Source: Flavobacteriaceae bacterium (lineage in GTDB: Bacteria > Bacteroidota > Bacteroidia > Flavobacteriales > Flavobacteriaceae). From it: DNA of 64,000 nt. The position numbers and the translations under genes were made by a program. Positions 48,541 through 59,130 of the stretch are shown here, piece after piece. The DNA lies in NCBI GenBank assembly GCA_024762795.1, contig JANTGS010000003.1, positions 1 through 64,000 on the forward strand, read 5' to 3'. Position 1 is the stretch's first letter, and each line of letters begins with the position of its first letter. The notes under the pieces were generated by a model. That model made no database searches. It worked only from the letters and a program-made list of their open reading frames with translations, and was not told where the DNA came from.

Positions 48541-49299
48541 ATGAAAATTGTTATTTCACCTGCAAAATCTCTCGATTATACAGCAAAAGTTCCCACAGAA
48601 AGATATTCTGAAGCTCAATTTCTTGATTCAGCATCAAAACTGAATAAAGTTTTAAAGAAGAAAAGTCCGAAACAGCTTTCCAAACTGATGTCGGTTTCTG
48701 AAAAGCTGGCCGATTTAAACTGGGAGAGAAATCAGGAATGGCATTTACCTATTACACCGGAAAACGGGCGTCAGGCAGTATTTGCTTTTAAAGGTACAGT
48801 TTACGAAGGCTTGGATGTTTATTCTTTACCTGAAGAAAAATTGGGGATTTTACAGGAAAAATTACGAATTCTTTCGGGCCAGTATGGAATTTTGAGGCCT
48901 CTTGATCTGATACATCCTTATCGTCTTGAAATGGGAACAAAGCTTAAAGTAGGAGCCAAAGAAAATCTATATCAATTCTGGGGAAATATTTTAACAGAAG
49001 CGCTGAATGAAGAGATGAAAATAGGGGAAGAACTGATTAATTTGTCCAGTAATGAATATTTTAAAGTGTTGAATAAGAAATTATTAAAAGCACAACTTGT
49101 AACTCCTGTTTTTAAAGATCTTAAAAATGGAAAACTCAAAGTGATCAGTTTTTTTGCCAAAAAAGCAAGAGGAATGATGGTGCGGTTTATTTTGGATAAC
49201 AATATAGAAAAATCGGAAGATCTAAAGCTTTTTGATCGTGATGGCTATGCTTTTGATGCTAATCTGTCTTCTGGAAATGATTTAGTATTTACGAGATAA
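48541..49299 (+). CDS. yaaA: YaaA family peroxide-stress protein
   Basis: 252 aa; MKIVISPAKSLDYTAKVP, FKGTVYEGLDVYSL, LSGQYGILRPLDLIHPYRLEMGTKL, FFAKKARGMMVRFI. Confidence 0.95.
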   Translation: MKIVISPAKSLDYTAKVPTERYSEAQFLDSASKLNKVLKKKSPKQLSKLMSVSEKLADLNWERNQEWHLPITPENGRQAVFAFKGTVYEGLDVYSLPEEKLGILQEKLRILSGQYGILRPLDLIHPYRLEMGTKLKVGAKENLYQFWGNILTEALNEEMKIGEELINLSSNEYFKVLNKKLLKAQLVTPVFKDLKNGKLKVISFFAKKARGMMVRFILDNNIEKSEDLKLFDRDGYAFDANLSSGNDLVFTR

Positions 49300-49309
49300 A
49301 AAAAAGGTT

Positions 49310-50830
49310 TTACCTTTTGAAATACACCGGGTTACTGATGTTGTTATTTCTATTAACTGCCAGTATAACAAAGATGCTGCCTTTTTTAAAGTTTTTTTTA
49401 TTAAAATCAAAATGATGCTCTCCTGTAAGGGCCACAATTTTATTGCCGTTATCAAGGTCTACCTGATCTCCTTTATGAAACCTATATATTAAAAATTTTA
49501 CAGCTTCCTTTTCTGCATTTTCAGGCATACTTTTCCAAGTGAGTCGTTGTTTTCTTGAGCTAAGTTTTAATATTTCAACATCGTTTACAGGTTCCGGATG
49601 ATATTTGATTCCTTTTTGAAGTCCGGGGGGTAATACAGGATTCTGATAATAATTTTCCTTCAGGATCTTGTTGATATTTAAGGGATCTTTTAAAAATACA
49701 TTGGCACTAAAATAGACACTGCCTGAAATTAATGGAAGTGTTTTATTCAGGTTAAGCTGTTTTTCAATTTCTGTGGGTTTCTTTTTCTTCCAGGCACGAT
49801 GCTCTTTTTTCCGGTCAAGCCGATAGAGTCCGTGACCGATATACAGATTTGCATCATAAGCATGGTGAGTCCACCATTCTGCAACAGCTTTATAATCGGC
49901 TTTTTTATGGCCAATATGCCAGTAAGCCTGTGGTAAAATATAATCCAGCCATCCCTTTTGCAACCAGTGTAGAATATCGGCATAGAGATCATCGTAATTG
50001 GTTTGTCCGGCATGCGTTTCAGATCCTTCCGGATCAAGGCTTTTGTTACGCCAAACGCCAAATGGGCTAACCCCGAATTGTACCCAGGGTTTGATACTTT
50101 TTATAGTATGATATAATTCAGAAATGATTTGATTCACATTTTCTCTACGCCAGTCACCTAAATGATCGGGGTAAAACTTACCCCCGTATTTTTGAAAAGC
50201 AAGAGAATCCGGAAATACCTGATCTTTTATTTTATACGGATAGAAATAATCGTCAAAATGTACGGCATCAATATCATATTGCTGAACAATATCGGCAACC
50301 ACTTTGTTCGTGTACTTTCTTACATCGGGAATTCCCGGATTAAAATATTTATTATCACCATAGTTGATAAACCACTCCGGTTTGTTGTAGCTAAGGGGCA
50401 GAGGATTAGATTGAAAATCTTTATAATCTACAATGGCACGGTACGGATTCAGCCAGGCGTGAAATTCCATTCCCCGCTTATGGGTCTCTTCTATAGCAAA
50501 AGCCAATGGGTCATAATAAGGAGTTGGTGATTTCCCGTTCTTTCCGGTAAGATATTTCGACCATTGTTCGTATTTAGAATGATAAAAAGCATCCGCTGAA
50601 GGACGAATCTGAAAGATTACAGCATTGAGATTTAAATCTTTAAACTTGTCGAGAAGCAGGATCAGTTCTTTCTTTTGATCTTCTGTGCTCAGATTATCCT
50701 TGCTCGGCCAGTCGATATTATTTACTGTTGCTACCCATACCCCTCTGAATTCCCTGTTATTATTCTGCTGGGCAGATAAGAATTGAGAAACAACAAATAA
50801 CAGGAAAAATAAGATATTAATTTTTTTCAT
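49310..50830 (-). CDS. Glycosyl hydrolase-like 10 (GHL10/DUF187) family lipoprotein/secreted protein
   Basis: REFRGVWVATVNNIDWPSKDNLS, NAVIFQIRPSADAFY, HAWLNPYRA, DAVHFDDYFYPY. Track start (50881) is 17 codons before the signal-peptide ATG at 50830 (MKKINILFFLLFVVSQFLSAQ). Confidence 0.9.
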   Translation of the reverse strand: MKKINILFFLLFVVSQFLSAQQNNNREFRGVWVATVNNIDWPSKDNLSTEDQKKELILLLDKFKDLNLNAVIFQIRPSADAFYHSKYEQWSKYLTGKNGKSPTPYYDPLAFAIEETHKRGMEFHAWLNPYRAIVDYKDFQSNPLPLSYNKPEWFINYGDNKYFNPGIPDVRKYTNKVVADIVQQYDIDAVHFDDYFYPYKIKDQVFPDSLAFQKYGGKFYPDHLGDWRRENVNQIISELYHTIKSIKPWVQFGVSPFGVWRNKSLDPEGSETHAGQTNYDDLYADILHWLQKGWLDYILPQAYWHIGHKKADYKAVAEWWTHHAYDANLYIGHGLYRLDRKKEHRAWKKKKPTEIEKQLNLNKTLPLISGSVYFSANVFLKDPLNINKILKENYYQNPVLPPGLQKGIKYHPEPVNDVEILKLSSRKQRLTWKSMPENAEKEAVKFLIYRFHKGDQVDLDNGNKIVALTGEHHFDFNKKNFKKGSIFVILAVNRNNNISNPVYFKR

Positions 50831-50905
50831 ACAATGATCATAAAGAATTTCAAAAATACAGGTCAAATTTTCAAAACACAAATATCAACCCGTTTATTTC
50901 AAAAA

Positions 50906-52825
50906 TTATGGATTTAACTTGATCTTGATCTCTTCAAGGCTTTTTTTAGAGCCTACCAATGTAATTACATCGCCAATGCGTAAACGTGTATATCCATGAG
51001 TAATAAGCATTTGTCCTCTTCTTTTGATCGATAAGATGATCAGATCGGTGGGCAGGCGTAGTTCCCGGATGCGTAAACCATGATAATCTTTATTTTTGAT
51101 CTCAATATCCATGGTATCCTGATTGTCATCCATACCTAAGAGCAGAGAAGTGGCATTGGGGGATCTTACAAAATGGTCGAGCAGACTTACAATAGCTGTT
51201 GATGGCTCAATGATCAAAGCGCCGAGTTTATAGAATTTTTCAAAATTTTCATGCTGATTCAATCTAACGATGATGTCTTTTGTGCCAAAATTCTCATAGA
51301 TCATTTCTGCAAGGATATAGTTCTTTTCATCGGTTAGCATAAGAACCACCGCTTCAACTTTATCAAGATCAAGCGTTTTTAGATTTGCAACTGTCGGGTT
51401 GAAATTATTGATGATCTCACATTTATGTTCCCCTTTAATGGCATAATCATCTACAGAAATAATCCGGGTAGTCCAGTTTTGTTTTTCCAGTTGTTTTGCC
51501 AGGGCGATAGACTGACTTTCGAGTCCGAAAATAACAGCATCTCTTGTACTTTCTTTAAGATCAGATTTTGCTTTCAAGTGACTCTCTTTTACATAATTCA
51601 ATACCCATTTAAAGAGTGGGGGACCCAGCAATTGATTGATCACTATAATGGCAATGACAATGGTTTCAAAATGATGACCCCATTCGGGGAATTCTTTTGA
51701 AATAATTGTAGCAAGTCCAAGGGCAACACCAGCCTGGGTAAGATAGGGCATCCAGGCAATAAAAAGATATTTTTTTGGATCTTTGGCAGCAATTACACCA
51801 AACATTCCGCCAAGGACCATGGTAAATAAACGTAAAAAGAAAAGGCTTACCGCGATGCCAAAAACCTGCACCAGTGTTTCAAAGGATAAAGAAGCTCCGG
51901 TAAGGGTAAAAAATACAATATAAATTACAGGGCTGATATATTCAAGTACTTCTTTAAATTCAATGCGGTGTTTACTGTAGTTAGTTAATACAAAGCTTCC
52001 AATAATGGCAATTAATAGGGGTTCAAGTATGAATTCATGACCAAAATGATCTTTACTGAAAACCATTGTATAATCTGTAAAAACATAAACAGCCCATCCT
52101 ATAAAAATAATCAGGATTCCTTTTAAAATTTTATCGATCTTAAATTGTAATGGTATTTCAAGAACTTTTCCTACAACATAGCCTATTCCAACTGAAGTAG
52201 CGAGTTCGGCAATAAGAATAAGTAAAAAACTCAAATTAATCGGTTCGCCGTTAACAAGGGTTTTAGCCACAGAAAAACTAATTGCAAATAAAATGATTAC
52301 TAAAACATCTTTCACTACTGTAACCCCCATTACAGTTTTTGTAAAAGGTCCATTGGCGCGCATTTCATTAATAACGGCTATAGCTGATGAGGGTGATCTG
52401 GCAACAAAAATGGTACCAAATAGTATGGATACAGCTATACGTGAATTCTGATCCATTTCCTTCATAAAAGGAATGATGTCGGCTGCAAAATAAATAACAA
52501 AACTAGAGACGAGAAAAGTAATCACCAGTTGACCGATCGTCATCCATTTAATACTACGTAATCTGCTTCTAAGATCATCAAGAAATAATTCTGCTCCGGC
52601 AGAAAAGGCAATGATAGACAGGGCAATTTCATTTAGAAATTCTAAGTTATCAATAGCTCTTTTAGGAATGAAATTTAAAAATGAAGAACCGGCCAATATA
52701 CCGGTAATGATAAAACCGGTAATCAGCGGAAACTTTATCCTTTGGAAAACTTTAGCGATCTGATTGGAAGCAATAGCCACAATCATAAAACCAATCAATA
52801 AGATAAAAAGGGTTTTTAGATCCAA
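50906..52825 (-). CDS. Monovalent cation:proton antiporter-2 (KefB-like) with TrkA-type regulatory domains
   Basis: 639 aa; ITGFIITGILAG, FGTIFVARSPSSAIAVINEMRANGP, VIFGLESQSIALAKQLE, C-terminal TrkA-C-like RIGDVITLVGSKKSLEEI. Confidence 0.9.
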   Translation of the reverse strand: MDLKTLFILLIGFMIVAIASNQIAKVFQRIKFPLITGFIITGILAGSSFLNFIPKRAIDNLEFLNEIALSIIAFSAGAELFLDDLRSRLRSIKWMTIGQLVITFLVSSFVIYFAADIIPFMKEMDQNSRIAVSILFGTIFVARSPSSAIAVINEMRANGPFTKTVMGVTVVKDVLVIILFAISFSVAKTLVNGEPINLSFLLILIAELATSVGIGYVVGKVLEIPLQFKIDKILKGILIIFIGWAVYVFTDYTMVFSKDHFGHEFILEPLLIAIIGSFVLTNYSKHRIEFKEVLEYISPVIYIVFFTLTGASLSFETLVQVFGIAVSLFFLRLFTMVLGGMFGVIAAKDPKKYLFIAWMPYLTQAGVALGLATIISKEFPEWGHHFETIVIAIIVINQLLGPPLFKWVLNYVKESHLKAKSDLKESTRDAVIFGLESQSIALAKQLEKQNWTTRIISVDDYAIKGEHKCEIINNFNPTVANLKTLDLDKVEAVVLMLTDEKNYILAEMIYENFGTKDIIVRLNQHENFEKFYKLGALIIEPSTAIVSLLDHFVRSPNATSLLLGMDDNQDTMDIEIKNKDYHGLRIRELRLPTDLIILSIKRRGQMLITHGYTRLRIGDVITLVGSKKSLEEIKIKLNP

Positions 52826-52881
52826 ATTTTTTCGGGTTTAAAATTTCTCTAAAGATAGTAAAAGAAAGGCAATAGAAAAAC

Positions 52882-54633
52882 TTAAAGATCCAGTTTAAAA
52901 GTGTCTTTAAGTTTCTTCAGGTTAGGGTTTTTACTTTTAAGAAGGTCGTATTTTTCGAGGGTGGTATAAGCCACTTTTGCAGCTTGCTCCTCATTTACAT
53001 TAACTTTAAAATCAATGTTGTAGTTGTTGAGTTTTTCACGTAGATATTTTAAAACCTTTGGTTTGATCCTGTTAAGCTCATCAGCCATCAGCTTATTGGA
53101 ATAAGTTACGTGGATCAGGTTGTCTTTAATTTTGGGTTTGTCGGCATTGAGTATGGAAGCATAGATCTTTTTTCCATCCTGAAGTAATAGATCGATAAAA
53201 TCATTCCATACCTTAAAAAAGCTTTCTTCAGTAAATGGATCTGAAGGAAGATCTTTTTTATCCTCATGAATACGGGTACGTGCCAAAAGCGCGGCTTCTT
53301 CTTCCTTTTTTCTGTTTAAACTATTGATACTCAGTATTGAATTTCGCTTTCTGCCTTTCTCTGTTTTTTTTAGGACCGGAGGTTCGGGTTTTATCACCTC
53401 ACTTGTAACAGTTTGTTTTTTTTGTACAGATTCTTTTGGAGGGATGGCAGTAGTTTCTTCTTGTTCATCAGAAGGAGAAACATCAATTTTTGTATCAGAT
53501 TTTTCTTCTACAATCCTTCCTGCAAAATGAGAAGCGGGTATTATAAAGTATTTAGGCTTTTTTTTTTCTCCATCGAAATCGATAGAGGCAATCTGCATCA
53601 GGCTAAGCTCAACCAGCAGCCGCTGATTTTTACTGGTTTTGTATTTCAGATCACATTCGTTTGCCAGATCCAGGGCCTGCAACAAAAACCTAAGATTTGT
53701 CTTTAGGGCCTGTTTGAGGTATAACTTTTTAGTGTTATCACCAACTTCAAGTAATGAAACTGTTTCTTTATCCTTGGCCACCATTAGATCTCTGAAATGA
53801 GAAGCCAGTCCTGCGATAAAATGGTGCCCGTCAAAACCTTTGTCGAGAATCTCATTAAAAACCAGTAAAACCTCAGGAATCTTATGCTCTGTTAGCAGAT
53901 CAGTTACCTTAAAATAATAATCGTAATCGAGTACATTTAAATTTTCTGTAACTGCCTGCCGGCTCAGATCCTTTCCGGCAAAGCTTACCACACGATCAAA
54001 GGTGGATAGCGCATCGCGTAAAGCTCCGTCAGCCTTTTGTGCAATGATATGCAGGGCATCATCATCGGCTTTAATTCCTTCTTCATTGGCAATTTTATGC
54101 AGATATTTTTTGGTATCCGAAACCCCAATCCTTTTAAAATCGAAGATTTGACATCTGGATAGAATTGTTGGAATGATCTTGTGTTTTTCGGTTGTAGCCA
54201 AAATAAAAATAGCATGTGCCGGTGGTTCTTCAAGTGTTTTTAAAAAAGCATTGAAGGCAGATTGGGATAACATGTGAACCTCATCGATGATATAGACTTT
54301 GTATTTGCCTGTTTGAGGTGGAATTCTTACTTGTTCTGTGAGGGTTCTGATATCGTCAACAGAATTGTTGGAAGCGGCATCCAGTTCGAAAATATTAAAG
54401 GCAAAATCTTCATCTTCTGAGATGTTCTTACTGCTTTCCTGATTGATCCTTTTGGCCAGAATACGTGCGCAGGTGGTTTTTCCAACACCTCTCGGACCGG
54501 TAAACAACAAAGCCTGAGCCAGATGGTTACTTTTTATAGCATTTTCAAGCGTATTGGTAATAGCTTGTTGTCCAACCACATCAGAGAATTTCTGAGGGCG
54601 GTATTTTCTTGCAGATACTATAAAAGGTTCCAT
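52882..54633 (-). CDS. dnaX: DNA polymerase III subunit gamma/tau
   Basis: 583 aa; SARKYRPQKFSDVVGQQAITNTLENAI, LFTGPRGVGKTTCARILAK, YIIDEVHMLSQSAFNAFLKTLEEPPAHAIFILATTE. Confidence 0.95.
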   Translation of the reverse strand: MEPFIVSARKYRPQKFSDVVGQQAITNTLENAIKSNHLAQALLFTGPRGVGKTTCARILAKRINQESSKNISEDEDFAFNIFELDAASNNSVDDIRTLTEQVRIPPQTGKYKVYIIDEVHMLSQSAFNAFLKTLEEPPAHAIFILATTEKHKIIPTILSRCQIFDFKRIGVSDTKKYLHKIANEEGIKADDDALHIIAQKADGALRDALSTFDRVVSFAGKDLSRQAVTENLNVLDYDYYFKVTDLLTEHKIPEVLLVFNEILDKGFDGHHFIAGLASHFRDLMVAKDKETVSLLEVGDNTKKLYLKQALKTNLRFLLQALDLANECDLKYKTSKNQRLLVELSLMQIASIDFDGEKKKPKYFIIPASHFAGRIVEEKSDTKIDVSPSDEQEETTAIPPKESVQKKQTVTSEVIKPEPPVLKKTEKGRKRNSILSINSLNRKKEEEAALLARTRIHEDKKDLPSDPFTEESFFKVWNDFIDLLLQDGKKIYASILNADKPKIKDNLIHVTYSNKLMADELNRIKPKVLKYLREKLNNYNIDFKVNVNEEQAAKVAYTTLEKYDLLKSKNPNLKKLKDTFKLDL

Positions 54634-54669
54634 TCAGCTTTTTTTAGGCTTGACAAAAATAATAAAATA

Positions 54670-56448
54670 TTACAGTTCGTAAATCTTATTGTAAAGATGT
54701 TTGTATTTTTTCAGTATGGTTTCTCTTTTGGGTTTAAAAGTAGGAGTGAGCAGTTCGTTGTCTACACTCCAGATCTCTGGTGTAAGTTCGATCTTTTTAA
54801 TGGTTTCCCATTTTCCGAACTTTTTATTTCCGATCTCGATCTCCTGCATGATCCTTTCTTTAACTTTCGGATTAGAGATAATCTCTTTCAGGCTGTCTCC
54901 GAGTTTGATGCTATGACGGTTTGCCCATTCATTTATAAAATCAAAATTGGGCTGGATAATGGCTGCCGGCATTTTTTGTCCTTCACCAATTACAAGAATC
55001 TGCTCAATAAATCTCGATTGTTTCATTTCATTTTCAAGAGCGGCAGGAGCTATATATTTTCCTCCGGAGGTTTTAAAGATCTCTTTTTTTCTTCCAGTAA
55101 TTTTCAGGAACCCATCTTTATCTACCTCTCCTTTATCCCCTGTATGGAAATACTCTCCGGTCATTACCTCGGCGGTTCTTTCTGGGTCTTTATAATAACC
55201 TTGCATTACATTAGGTCCTTTGATCAGTATTTCACCGTCTTCAGCAATCTTTACCTCAACGTGATCAATGGGTTTTCCAACCGTACCGATCTTAAACATA
55301 TGATCTTTATACATATTTACAGAAACCACGGGTGAAGTCTCTGTAAGTCCGTAACCTTCCATTACCTGCATTTGTGCTGCGGCAAAAATCCGGGAAAGAC
55401 GGGGTTGTAACGGAGCACTTCCCGAAACCATTGTTGTGAGGTTTCCACCAAGGGCTTCTCTCCATTTACTGAATATGAGTTTATTGGCAAGAGCCAGTTG
55501 TTTTTCATACCACCAGCCGTTAGCTTCATAAGGTTCATATTTTAGGCCGAGCTCAACAGCCCAAAAGAAGAGTCGTTTCTTGGTTCCGGTCAACTCTGAA
55601 CCTTTGGCAATAATACTGTCGTAAATTTTTTCGAGTAATCTCGGTACAACACTCATAAAATTGGGTTTTACATCTTTGATGTTGTCCGATATTTTTTCTA
55701 TACTTTCTGCAAAATAAATGGTTAATCCATTGTGTATATACAAATAGTGAAGCATTCTTTCAAAAATATGACATACCGGTAAAAAACTAAGTACCTTGGT
55801 TTTGCCTTCTGCAATGGGCAGTCTTGGTTTACTGTCAACTACGTTGGATACAATATTACTGTGCGACAACATAACTCCTTTTGGTACACCGGTTGTTCCG
55901 GAAGTATAAATAATGGTAGCGAGATCGTTGTATTTAACTTTATCCATCAGTTTTTTTACCTGATCCTGATTGCTGTTGTCTTTCCCAAGTTCAATCACTT
56001 CCTGCCAGTTCTTGCAGCCTTTTATATCTTCAAAAGAATAGATCTCTTTAAGTGAAGGTACTTCATCCTTAATGGAGTTGGCTTTCTCAAAAAGAGCTTC
56101 ATCTGAAAGGAAACAGTATTTAACTTCAGCGTGATTAAAGATATATTTATAATCTTCTTTACTGATCGTAGGATAAATAGGTACATTTATAGCCCCTAAT
56201 TGTAGAACTCCTATATCCAGTAAATTCCATTCGGTACGGTTTGTAGAGGAGATCACAGCAATTTTATCGCCTTGTTTTATACCTATTCTCAAAAGACCCC
56301 GGCTTATAGCATTGGCCTGATCAATGAATTCCTGAGTTGAAGTGGCCACCCATTTACCATTGTATTTGGTTACCAGAGATTTTTCCAGATTGAATTTTTC
56401 TTTTTGGTAGTAAACAAAGTCAAAGAGTCTTTTTATTTCGATAGGCAT
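54670..56448 (-). CDS. Long-chain fatty acid--CoA ligase
   Basis: 592 aa; TIIYTSGTTGVPKGVMLSHSNI, EGYGLTETSPVVSVN, EYFHTGDKGEVDKDGFLKITGRKKEIFKTSGGKYIAPAALE. Confidence 0.93.
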   Translation of the reverse strand: MPIEIKRLFDFVYYQKEKFNLEKSLVTKYNGKWVATSTQEFIDQANAISRGLLRIGIKQGDKIAVISSTNRTEWNLLDIGVLQLGAINVPIYPTISKEDYKYIFNHAEVKYCFLSDEALFEKANSIKDEVPSLKEIYSFEDIKGCKNWQEVIELGKDNSNQDQVKKLMDKVKYNDLATIIYTSGTTGVPKGVMLSHSNIVSNVVDSKPRLPIAEGKTKVLSFLPVCHIFERMLHYLYIHNGLTIYFAESIEKISDNIKDVKPNFMSVVPRLLEKIYDSIIAKGSELTGTKKRLFFWAVELGLKYEPYEANGWWYEKQLALANKLIFSKWREALGGNLTTMVSGSAPLQPRLSRIFAAAQMQVMEGYGLTETSPVVSVNMYKDHMFKIGTVGKPIDHVEVKIAEDGEILIKGPNVMQGYYKDPERTAEVMTGEYFHTGDKGEVDKDGFLKITGRKKEIFKTSGGKYIAPAALENEMKQSRFIEQILVIGEGQKMPAAIIQPNFDFINEWANRHSIKLGDSLKEIISNPKVKERIMQEIEIGNKKFGKWETIKKIELTPEIWSVDNELLTPTFKPKRETILKKYKHLYNKIYEL

Positions 56449-56554
56449 AATATAAGTTTTTATTCTGCAAAATAATTATTTTGATTGAATTAGAAAAAGT
56501 TTTTTTGTTTTAAATATTTCTAATTCTAATTTATTTCCAGTCGATACAATTGTA

Positions 56555-56562
56555 TATCTTTG
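56555..56562 (+). promoter_or_regulatory. TAnnTTTG -7 element upstream of pheT
   Basis: TATCTTTG, 22 nt before the ATG. Confidence 0.5.
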
Positions 56563-56584
56563 CACATTCTTAAAAAATTAAAAA

Positions 56585-59014
56585 ATGAAGATATCATATT
56601 CTTGGTTAAAGCAATTCTTAGATATAGATCTTGATGTAGTTGAAGTTGGAGAGATTCTTACAGATCTTGGGCTTGAGGTGGAAGGAATAGAAGATTTTGA
56701 AAGTGTTAAAGGAGGCCTTAAAGGTGTTGTGGTTGGAAAGGTGCTTACTTGTGAAAAACACCCCAATGCTGACAGGTTAAAAGTAACAACTGTAGACCTG
56801 GGTACCGGGGAACCGGTTCAAATTGTTTGTGGAGCCCCCAATGTCGCTGCTGGTCAGAAAGTACCTGTAGCTACTGTAGGAACAAAATTATATGATGATA
56901 AAGGGGAAAGTTTTACCATAAAAAAAGGAAAGATCAGGGGAGAAGTAAGTTTTGGAATGATCTGTGCAGAAGATGAACTGGGCCTTGGTGTTGATCACGA
57001 TGGAATTTTGGTGCTTGATGAGGAAGTAGAAACAGGAAAAGAAGCCGCTGAGATCTTTGAGGTTGAAACCGATAAGGTTTTTGAAATCGGCCTTACGCCG
57101 AACCGGGCAGATGCCATGAGTCATTTAGGTGTTGCCAGAGATCTGCGTGCCGGTTTGCTGCAGATTAAAGATATCAATAAAGAACTGATCACTCCTTCAG
57201 TTAGTGATTTTCATGTGGATGAACGTACTTTTAAGATCAATGCAGAAGTGGAAGATCATAACCTGGTGCCAAGATATGCCGGAATTACTTTAATTGATCT
57301 TACCATTGGTGAATCCCCGGTGTGGCTTAAAAACAGATTGCTGGCCATCGGCCTGAAGCCGATCAATAATGTAGTGGATATTACCAATTATATTTTACAC
57401 AGTTTGGGACAACCCTTACACGCTTTTGACGCTGATAAGATCAAAGGAAATAAGATCGTTGTTAAAACTTTACCGAAAGGTACCAAATTTACTACACTTG
57501 ATGGGGTGGAAAGAAAATTACACAAGGATGATATCATGATCTGTGATGATGAGAGCAATCCGTTGTGTATTGGAGGTGTATTTGGAGGAGAAACCTCGGG
57601 GGTAACAGATAGTACAACCAGTATTTTTCTTGAAAGTGCTTATTTTAATCCGGTTTCTGTGCGTAAAACAGCAAAACGTCATGCCTTGAATACTGACGCT
57701 TCTTTTAGATTTGAAAGAGGAATTAATCCGGATACTGTTGTTTATGCCTTAAAAAGAGCTGCTATTCTGATCAAAGATATTGCGGGAGGTAAGATCGTTT
57801 CAGATGTAATTGATATCTATCCTCATAAAATTGAAGATTTTCAGGTGCATTTATCCTATGAAAAAGCTTTCCGGTTGATCGGGGAAGAGATCTCAACGGA
57901 TGCCATTAAAAATATTCTTGCTTCACTGGATATCAAGATCAATAACCAGACAGAATCAGGTTTAGGACTTACAATACCATCTTATCGTGTTGATGTTACC
58001 CGGGAAGCGGATATTGTGGAAGAGATCTTAAGAGTTTACGGGTATAACAATATTAAAACCTCCGATAAACTAAATACTTCACTGTCCTTTTCAGGAAAGA
58101 ACAATGAAAAACTTGAAAATATCATTTCTCAGATCCTGATTGCTCAGGGATTTTATGAAACCATGGCCAATTCGCTGACCACACCTGAATATGTTTCTTT
58201 ATCGGAAAATCTTAATAAAGAGCACAATGTAAAAATGCTCAATGCCCTGAGTTCTGATCTTGAGGTAATGCGACAGTCATTGTTGTTTAGCGGACTTGAA
58301 GCGGTAGCCTACAACATCAACAGAAAGAACAATAATATCAAATTTTTCGAATTTGGTAAAACCTATCATAAGTTTCAAAGTGGATACACCGAGCAAAAAC
58401 ATATGAGTCTGATCGTAAGCGGTAAAAGGTGGAATGAATCCTGGAATGTTCAAAATAAAGTGTCTGATTTCTTTTTTTTGAAAGGAATCGTGGTTTCCGT
58501 ACTTTCACGATTGGGATTTGAAAATTTGAAGGTCTCTGCTACAAAAAACGATATCTTCTCGGAAGGAATTACACTGAGTGATAAGAAGATCCGTTTGATT
58601 GAAATGGGAGTTGTAAAGAACAGTGTTTTAAAGAAATTCGGTATCAAACAAGAGGTTTTATATGCTGATTTCAATTGGGATAATGTGTTGGAACACGCAG
58701 GAAATAAAGAGATAAGCATCTCTTTATTGTCTAAATATCCCGAAGTAAAAAGAGATTTGGCTCTGTTGCTCAATGAAGATGTGAAATTTTCCGATCTGTA
58801 TCAGGCAGCTTTCCAAAGTGAAAAGAAATTCTTAAAAAATATAGATCTTTTTGATGTTTATACCGGTGATAAATTACCAAAAGGTAAGAAGTCTTACGCT
58901 TTGAGTTTTATTCTTCAGGATGAAAGTAAAACCCTTAACGATAAACAGATCGATAAAATTATGAATAAGCTTCAGCAAACATTTATCAAACAATTTGGTG
59001 CTGAACTCAGATAG
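56585..59014 (+). CDS. pheT: Phenylalanine--tRNA ligase beta subunit
   Basis: 809 aa; MKISYSWLKQFLDIDLDVVEVGEILTDLGLEVEGIE, HPNADRLKVTTVDLG, FGMICAEDELGLG, C-terminal SYALSFILQDESKTLNDKQID. Confidence 0.96.
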   Translation: MKISYSWLKQFLDIDLDVVEVGEILTDLGLEVEGIEDFESVKGGLKGVVVGKVLTCEKHPNADRLKVTTVDLGTGEPVQIVCGAPNVAAGQKVPVATVGTKLYDDKGESFTIKKGKIRGEVSFGMICAEDELGLGVDHDGILVLDEEVETGKEAAEIFEVETDKVFEIGLTPNRADAMSHLGVARDLRAGLLQIKDINKELITPSVSDFHVDERTFKINAEVEDHNLVPRYAGITLIDLTIGESPVWLKNRLLAIGLKPINNVVDITNYILHSLGQPLHAFDADKIKGNKIVVKTLPKGTKFTTLDGVERKLHKDDIMICDDESNPLCIGGVFGGETSGVTDSTTSIFLESAYFNPVSVRKTAKRHALNTDASFRFERGINPDTVVYALKRAAILIKDIAGGKIVSDVIDIYPHKIEDFQVHLSYEKAFRLIGEEISTDAIKNILASLDIKINNQTESGLGLTIPSYRVDVTREADIVEEILRVYGYNNIKTSDKLNTSLSFSGKNNEKLENIISQILIAQGFYETMANSLTTPEYVSLSENLNKEHNVKMLNALSSDLEVMRQSLLFSGLEAVAYNINRKNNNIKFFEFGKTYHKFQSGYTEQKHMSLIVSGKRWNESWNVQNKVSDFFFLKGIVVSVLSRLGFENLKVSATKNDIFSEGITLSDKKIRLIEMGVVKNSVLKKFGIKQEVLYADFNWDNVLEHAGNKEISISLLSKYPEVKRDLALLLNEDVKFSDLYQAAFQSEKKFLKNIDLFDVYTGDKLPKGKKSYALSFILQDESKTLNDKQIDKIMNKLQQTFIKQFGAELR

Positions 59015-59039
59015 AAATAATTTGAAATTATAGATCCAG

Positions 59040-59076
59040 CCCTCTGAATTTTTTAAGTTGATCCAGAGGGTTTTTT
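59040..59076 (+). terminator. Intrinsic terminator downstream of pheT
   Basis: CCCTCTG...CAGAGGG followed by TTTTTT. Confidence 0.8.
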
Positions 59077-59111
59077 AATTGTTTTTTTTGAAACAAAAAC
59101 TCAAATTAATC

Positions 59112-59119
59112 TATCTTTG
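59112..59119 (+). promoter_or_regulatory. TAnnTTTG -7 element upstream of pyrD
   Basis: TATCTTTG, 11 nt before the ATG. Confidence 0.45.
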
Positions 59120-59130
59120 CAAAAATTTCA

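Noticed and set aside
54523-55335. 270-aa plus-strand ORF
   Set aside because: Fully antisense to dnaX and the acyl-CoA ligase, both strongly supported; Phe-rich shadow-frame composition with no recognisable domain.
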